From Tateyamaria omphalii (GTDB taxonomy: Bacteria; Pseudomonadota; Alphaproteobacteria; Rhodobacterales; Rhodobacteraceae): a stretch of DNA of 64,000 bases. Under the pieces are notes generated by a model. The model saw only the letters and a list, made by a program, of their open reading frames with translations. It had not been told where the DNA came from and did not search any database. Location of the stretch: positions 248,001 to 312,000 of the forward strand of contig NZ_CP019312.1 of assembly GCF_001969365.1 (NCBI RefSeq). The letters are read 5' to 3'. Positions 59,358-64,000 of this stretch are shown here, piece by piece; positions within the stretch are counted from its first letter, which is position 1, and every line of letters begins with the position of its first letter. A program made the position numbers and the translations under genes.

Positions 59358-60242
59358 TCAGTTGATGGCAGATTTGAACTTGGCGGCCAGCGTTTCGCCA
59401 GCACCATCATAGGCTTTGGGCACAATGCGATAGACCGCATTCACAGCGCAGAAAAACGCAAAGCCCACAAGGCCGACACACAAAACAGCGACAAGGACGC
59501 GGCCAAAGGTCTGACCCCGCAGCCACTCGAACGCCTGGCCCATGCCACCCGCTTGCGACGAATCCGCCTGCAGCGCGGCATAGACGATCAGACCGCCGAT
59601 GATCCCGACCACGGCCCCCTGCGCCAGCACGCCGCATTTCAGGACAATGTTGGCGCGCGCCGTAAACGCGTTGGCCTTCAGATTGCCGCGATAATCTTCC
59701 TTCAACCCCTTGCGGAAGTAGTAGATCGACGCACATGCGGTCAGCGCGCCCGCGATCCCGATGATCCAACGCCCGCCGGGCATCTGCATCAGCGACGCAA
59801 CAAGCCCGCCGCTGTCACCGGATGACGACCCGATCAGGGCGGACAGCGCAAGAAAACCGATGCCAAGGTGGACAAGTCCGGTCACGATCATGCCCGTACG
59901 CGCGATCAACCCCTTTGCGTTTGTACCGTAGGCTTCCAGATCGGCGATGCTGTCAATCAGCCGCCAGACGGCATAGGCCGCCATGCCAAGTGCGATCAGC
60001 ACCAGCACGGGCCAGCCGCTTCCGGTCAATTGTTCCGTCACGCCTTTCGTTCCTTCGGCCTGACCGCCTTGGGCGATCGACCAAAGCGAAAATCCGGACA
60101 CGACAAGGTAGACCAGCGCGCGCCCGGCATAGCCCGCTCGCATGAACGGGACAGCCCATCGGTGGTCATCCGGATTGACCTGCCGCAGGCGCTTTGCCCG
60201 GTCAGACGTCCCGTCCAGTGCCAACGCTTGCGTGATATCCAT
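59358..60242 (-). CDS. DUF1206 membrane protein
   Basis: A 294-aa protein with three tandem pairs of transmembrane segments (about six helices): MRAGYAGRALVYLVVSGF, RTGMIVTGLVHLGIGFLAL and LKCGVLAQGAVVGIIGGLIVYAAL begin the repeats, matching the three-repeat DUF1206 family of unknown function. Each repeat begins with R-x-G-x-x-(G/A). ATG 60242. Its promoter region contains a GGAAC-N17-TGTT sequence resembling stress sigma-factor sites. Convergent with exoD. Confidence 0.85.
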   Translation of the reverse strand: MDITQALALDGTSDRAKRLRQVNPDDHRWAVPFMRAGYAGRALVYLVVSGFSLWSIAQGGQAEGTKGVTEQLTGSGWPVLVLIALGMAAYAVWRLIDSIADLEAYGTNAKGLIARTGMIVTGLVHLGIGFLALSALIGSSSGDSGGLVASLMQMPGGRWIIGIAGALTACASIYYFRKGLKEDYRGNLKANAFTARANIVLKCGVLAQGAVVGIIGGLIVYAALQADSSQAGGMGQAFEWLRGQTFGRVLVAVLCVGLVGFAFFCAVNAVYRIVPKAYDGAGETLAAKFKSAIN

Positions 60243-60585
60243 TGGGCCGCTCCAAAAGCTGTGCGTCGCTCAACAATGGCAAACGCGTCGGTTGTCCAAC
60301 AGTTGAGCGGATGAAATCGTTCCGTCGCGCGTAAACGGATGGATCGCCGTCATCATCCACGCAGGTGTTCGCAATTGAGGCTCCGCCATCTTCAATCCAC
60401 ACCCGTCGTCGATGCCTTGGTCGTTGGTGCAGCGCTCAGGCGAAAGTAGGCGTCATCCCCCCTCGGCCGTGTGCCGGACGCCGTGAACAAGGTGGACATT
60501 TTCGGCGCAACCAGCTTGCCGGACCGCGTGGATAGCATTGGACCGTATCCAAGTCGGTTATCGCAACCGGTCTAAAATAGGTGCT
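60243..60585. other. Intergenic region between DUF1206 and receiver genes
   Basis: 343 bp with no convincing gene. On the minus strand GGAAC (60323-60319) and TGTT (60301-60298) are 17 nt apart, close to the EcfG consensus GGAAC-N17-CGTT, and 55 nt upstream of the DUF1206 ATG. No other clear signal was found between 60324 and 60585, where the receiver-gene transcript probably ends. Confidence 0.4.
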
Positions 60586-60954
60586 TCACCTAAGTCCGGA
60601 CATCAATTGGTTCACCGCCGACAAAAGGTCGGTTTCCTGCACGGGCTTTGCCAAACGCAATGCGCTTTTTAGCACTTCGGGGGCTTGGACACTGTTTTCC
60701 GAATATCCCGACAGAAATACAAACGGCACGCCCAACGCGTGGATTTCCTCGGCAAAGGCAAAGCTTGTTTTCCCGCGGCCCAGGTTGACATCCAGGATCG
60801 CAACGTCGGGGCGCCGCGACGCCATGGCCTCTCGTGCCGCTTCAACGGAACTGCACGGCCCCAGAACGGAAAATCCGCTGTCTTCCAGCATCATCTCCAT
60901 GTCCATCGCGATGATCGCCTCGTCCTCGAGGATCAGAATGTTTTTTTGGTTCAT
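60586..60954 (-). CDS. Single-domain response regulator
   Basis: A 122-aa receiver with no output domain. Acidic pocket residues occur in ILEDEAIIAMD, the phosphoacceptor is the aspartate in VAILDVNLGRG, and the conserved lysine is in LRLAKPVQE. Such receivers commonly pair with HWE/HisKA_2 kinases (the family of the FixJ-like/PhyR networks). The kinase gene overlaps its start by 4 nt (ATGA, 60951-60954), so the two are co-translated. It likely acts as a phosphate shuttle or sink. Confidence 0.92.
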   Translation of the reverse strand: MNQKNILILEDEAIIAMDMEMMLEDSGFSVLGPCSSVEAAREAMASRRPDVAILDVNLGRGKTSFAFAEEIHALGVPFVFLSGYSENSVQAPEVLKSALRLAKPVQETDLLSAVNQLMSGLR

Positions 60955-63900
60955 GCGGGCACCTCCCGAACAAAACTCACTTCAAAGATCAGGCCATCCG
61001 GGGCAAAGTCGCTGTTTACGTCCGCAGACAGATCGCGGGCCAGCACTTTGTCGAGAATGAGTGAGCCGAAACCACTGCGGTCCGGCGCCTTCTTGATTTT
61101 CGGGCCATTCTCCTCCTGCCAGGTCAGCGTGACCCTTTCCTGACCATCCTCCATCGCATCGATGCACGACGCAATGACAACTGTGCCATTCGGTACCGAA
61201 AGCGCGCCGTATTTCGCGGCATTTGTTGTCAATTCGTGCAACGCCATGCCGAGCGGAAGCGCCTCCGAACTGTCCAGCGCGACATCGGGCCCCCGCCGTT
61301 CAAACACCGGCGCCGGGCCGTCGGATGCATACGGCGCCAGTTCTGCCGCAACCAGCTGATCCAGCGATGCGCCGGTCCAGTCGACGCCCGTCAACAGGTT
61401 GTGTGTCCGCCCGATGGCCTGCAACCGTTGGGACAGCCGCTTTTGGTAGTCGGCGGCAGTGTCCGTGCCCTTCAGCAGCAGCTTGGAAATCGCGCTGATC
61501 GTGGCCAGGGTGTTCTTGACCCGATGCTCCAACTCTCCCAACAGCAGGGTCTTTTGCGCGTCCGAGGCTTTGGCGGCGTCGCGCGCCTCGATCGCGTCGC
61601 TGATCTCAAAGGTAAACGATGCAACGCCGGAGACATCCCCATTGCCGTCGCGGATCGGCTCCAGCGTCTGCACGAACCAGCCTTCGTCGTGATCCCCATT
61701 GCCGTGGCGGTCGAAGACGGCCTTGAATTCCGGGATCTTGAGCGTTTCACCAGTGTCGTACACCTGATCGAACCGCTCAATCACGCCTTGGCCCTCAAGT
61801 TCGGGAATGGCGTCAAGCACGGGTTTGCCGATCAGCGGACGATGCCCATAGATCGCGTCATGGGGCGGATTGGAATAGGTAAAGACGTGGTTCGGCCCTT
61901 CGGTGATCGCAACATACACCGGTGATGCATCAAACAGCCGTTGCAGCCGCGCGCGGCTTTCCTCCAATTCCGCCTGCAGCCGTTTCTGGTCCGTCACCTC
62001 GCGCACACATGCGCCGACCGCGAACACCGTCTCGTCCGCCGAGACGGGATAGTAATCCGCAATCCAGTGCCGGGTGACGCCGGGTTCGGCTTTGGTCTCG
62101 CCCGTCACTTCCACGCCAAGCACCGGTTCACGCGTGTCGATGACCTTTTGAAAGGCCGCCTCGATACCGTCCGCAATTTCCGGCAGCAACTCGCGTTGCG
62201 ACTTTCCGATATGGGCATCCACCGGATACCCGTTGATGGCGGCAAGGCTCTCGTTGATGCGCATCCAGCGATATTCGGTATCCACCAGTGCCAGGCCCAC
62301 GGGGGTCGTGTCATACAGGTTTTCCAACTCGGCATATTGCCGCGTGAACTCCTGTTGGTTGCGCTGCAACGTATCTTCGTACTGCTTGCGCGACGTGATG
62401 TCGAAAAAGGACAGCACATAGCCGTCGATCAGGTTTTCGGTTGTCCGATACGGCCTGATGCGCAGCAGGTACGTCTCGCCCGACGCATCAATGCCGATCT
62501 CGCGCTCAATCGGTTGCAGGGTGTCGTCAACCTTTGCGGCGTCCTCTGCCAGACCGGGATAATCCATCTTCGACGACAGGTCCGAAATGGGCCGCCCGAT
62601 GTCGCGCCTGCGGATGCCGAACAACCGCGTGGTCGTCGGGGTGAAATTCCGTACACAGAAATTGCGATCCAGAAACAAAACGGCGACGTCCGTGCTTTCG
62701 AACAGGTTTTTCAGGTCGCTGTTGACGCGCGTCAGCAGGCGGTTGTTTTCCTGCAACTCGGCATTGACGGTTTCCAGTTCTTCGTTGATCGACTGCAATT
62801 CCTCGCGCGAGGTTTCAAGCTCCTCGTTCGAGCTTTGCAGCTCCTCGTTCATCGACAGCAATTCCTCGTTGGTGTTCTTCAGCTCCTGGCTGGATGCCTC
62901 ATGTTCCTGCAAAACGTCCGTCAACTGGCGGCGCAGGCTGAAATTCTCGGCCTCCAGCATGTCCTGATCCGTGGTCTCGCGCCTGGCGACGGCGTCGCTG
63001 ACCGCCTCCTGGGCGAGGCTGCGCACACGGTTCAGCCGGACCAGAAACAGCGTGTCGTCCTGCCGCGTCACGCCCAGATGCACATCGACAAACGACGTCA
63101 CCCCATCGTCGTCCAGCATCACGTCCTGCACCTCTATGATGCCGCGGCGCGCGCGGGCTTGCTTTAACGCGTTGCGCACGGGCAGGCGCAGTTCGGGGCG
63201 CAGATAGGCGTCGATATTGCTGGACGGCACCCCCGATTTGGGCGCGACAAACGCGGTCATGCCTTCGGACAGAAAGACGATGTCACCGCTGCCCGTGATC
63301 AGGGCATAGGGGGCCGCGAACCGGCTCAGATATTCACGCTCCGCGATTGTCTGGCGTGCCGCATCCGTATGCGCAGCGGGCAGGGCCGCGACATCGCCTT
63401 GGGTCGGGCGCGGCTGTGCGGCCCGCGCCCGGGGCTTGGGATCACTCAGCGCGGAGTATTTGGTGACCGCCTCGGCGTTCTTGGCAAAGATCCTGTGGGT
63501 GCGGTCGACCTCAAGGAACAGGTTGTCCTCATCACCGACGCCTTCGGACGGCCCGAGCAGCAGATGCCCCCCCTCGCGCAATGCAAAATGCAGGCGCGGC
63601 ACAACGCGCGCCTGCAATTCGGCGGACAGGTAGATCATCAGATTGCGACAGGAAATCAGGTCCAGCCGGGAAAATGGAGGATCCTGTATCAGGTTGTGGG
63701 GTGCAAACACGCAGCAATCGCGCAGGACCGGCAGGGCCCGGTACTGCCCGTTCTCGATGGCGAAGAACCGTTCGCGCTGCGCGTCGCTCAACGCCTCCAT
63801 CGACGCAGGCGCAAACACGCCATGGCGCGCATTGAACAGCGCTGCGGTGTCGATATCGGTCCCGAACACCTGCAGCGAGTGTTGCGCGCCCTGCGCCTCT

Positions 63901-64000
63901 ATCTCTTCAAGGAACAGCATCGCGATGGAGTAGGCTTCTTCGCCCGTGGAACATCCCGGAACCCAAACGCGAATATGGGTCTGGTCACGGGCCAGCAGCG
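60951..64000 (-). CDS. CheR/PAS/HWE histidine kinase, partial
   Basis: Continues past the window edge; about 1016 codons are seen. At the visible N terminus is the end of a CheR methyltransferase core (WVPGCSTGEEAYSIAML near 63930, SCRNLMIYLS near 63640). Then comes a long coiled coil with repeated NEEL heptads (62750-62900), several PAS domains (about 61600-62700), and the kinase: H-box LGELEHRVKNTLATISAI (61500-61535), N-box HELTTNAAKYGALS near 61225 and W-x-E in LTWQEENGP near 61115. H-R-V-K-N plus W-x-E define the HWE kinase family. A CheB domain probably lies before the CheR part, as in related proteins. A sensor for unknown signals, paired with the receiver gene. Confidence 0.9.
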   Translation of the reverse strand, partial: LLARDQTHIRVWVPGCSTGEEAYSIAMLFLEEIEAQGAQHSLQVFGTDIDTAALFNARHGVFAPASMEALSDAQRERFFAIENGQYRALPVLRDCCVFAPHNLIQDPPFSRLDLISCRNLMIYLSAELQARVVPRLHFALREGGHLLLGPSEGVGDEDNLFLEVDRTHRIFAKNAEAVTKYSALSDPKPRARAAQPRPTQGDVAALPAAHTDAARQTIAEREYLSRFAAPYALITGSGDIVFLSEGMTAFVAPKSGVPSSNIDAYLRPELRLPVRNALKQARARRGIIEVQDVMLDDDGVTSFVDVHLGVTRQDDTLFLVRLNRVRSLAQEAVSDAVARRETTDQDMLEAENFSLRRQLTDVLQEHEASSQELKNTNEELLSMNEELQSSNEELETSREELQSINEELETVNAELQENNRLLTRVNSDLKNLFESTDVAVLFLDRNFCVRNFTPTTTRLFGIRRRDIGRPISDLSSKMDYPGLAEDAAKVDDTLQPIEREIGIDASGETYLLRIRPYRTTENLIDGYVLSFFDITSRKQYEDTLQRNQQEFTRQYAELENLYDTTPVGLALVDTEYRWMRINESLAAINGYPVDAHIGKSQRELLPEIADGIEAAFQKVIDTREPVLGVEVTGETKAEPGVTRHWIADYYPVSADETVFAVGACVREVTDQKRLQAELEESRARLQRLFDASPVYVAITEGPNHVFTYSNPPHDAIYGHRPLIGKPVLDAIPELEGQGVIERFDQVYDTGETLKIPEFKAVFDRHGNGDHDEGWFVQTLEPIRDGNGDVSGVASFTFEISDAIEARDAAKASDAQKTLLLGELEHRVKNTLATISAISKLLLKGTDTAADYQKRLSQRLQAIGRTHNLLTGVDWTGASLDQLVAAELAPYASDGPAPVFERRGPDVALDSSEALPLGMALHELTTNAAKYGALSVPNGTVVIASCIDAMEDGQERVTLTWQEENGPKIKKAPDRSGFGSLILDKVLARDLSADVNSDFAPDGLIFEVSFVREVPA

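Overview
The window looks like chromosome from an alphaproteobacterium of the Rhodobacterales (Roseobacter/Rhodobacter relatives). The evidence is the high GC, the tight same-strand operons with 1-8 nt overlaps, and lineage-typical genes: GcrA, a DUF6455 protein, an RTX protein with a C-terminal Hint domain, an HWE-type kinase, the opgC-opgG-opgH cluster and a GTTC-N7-GTTC LexA box. Most of it is ordinary core chromosome. I see no CRISPR array, intact transposon or prophage. The only clearly degraded, lower-GC stretch is about 1 kb downstream of tRNA-Phe (55026-56041).

Layout. 1-3759 (minus): BMP-family nucleoside/simple-sugar ABC importer (binding protein, ATPase, first permease, cut by the window edge). 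3960-5947 (minus): nfuA, a GFA-type zinc protein, tsaB and rimI in one overlapping run. 6125-7711: RTX/Hint secreted protein. 7708-13596: small metabolic and stress genes (UspA, HCCA isomerase-like, class IV aminotransferase, M48 lipoprotein, YigZ, DUF6455, hemolysin III, DCC thiol protein) and a two-repeat protein under a LexA-type operator. 13773-17231: rimO and an AsmA protein. 17593-22250 (minus): capsule module kpsT-kpsE-kdsA-phosphomannomutase. 22462-25238: nhaA, then a metal-type permease with its ArsR regulator. 25336-27883: Fe-S uracil-DNA glycosylase, SseB-like, YHS and rhodanese genes. 28123-32764 (minus): osmoregulated periplasmic glucan genes opgC, opgG, opgH. 32810-37180: a TTC38-like protein, a CoA transferase and a TPP enzyme.

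37313-40092 is a copper module, copA-cueR, with a textbook CueR promoter and an apparently leaderless copA message. A second copper pair (DUF2946 and PCu(A)C chaperone) lies at 49147-50029. Between them are gcrA, a DMT exporter, argD-argF, a PanE-like reductase, hrpB, meaB and rpmB. 50074-52804 holds a sirtuin, a LysR regulator and a divergent nitrilase-family amidohydrolase. 52886-54869 is infA-maf-RNase E/G-yacG, followed by tRNA-Phe. 56042-64000 holds a fused universal stress protein, a BCCT transporter, ExoD, a DUF1206 membrane protein, a lone receiver and a large CheR/PAS/HWE kinase running off the edge.

Most worth a second look: the putative SOS-controlled two-repeat protein (12984-13385), the 167-bp imperfect palindrome between convergent genes (27949-28115), leaderless copA, the terminator-like hairpin in the gcrA leader, and the tRNA-Phe-linked scar. 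Functions are assigned from recognised motifs and remembered family features; no database search was run.
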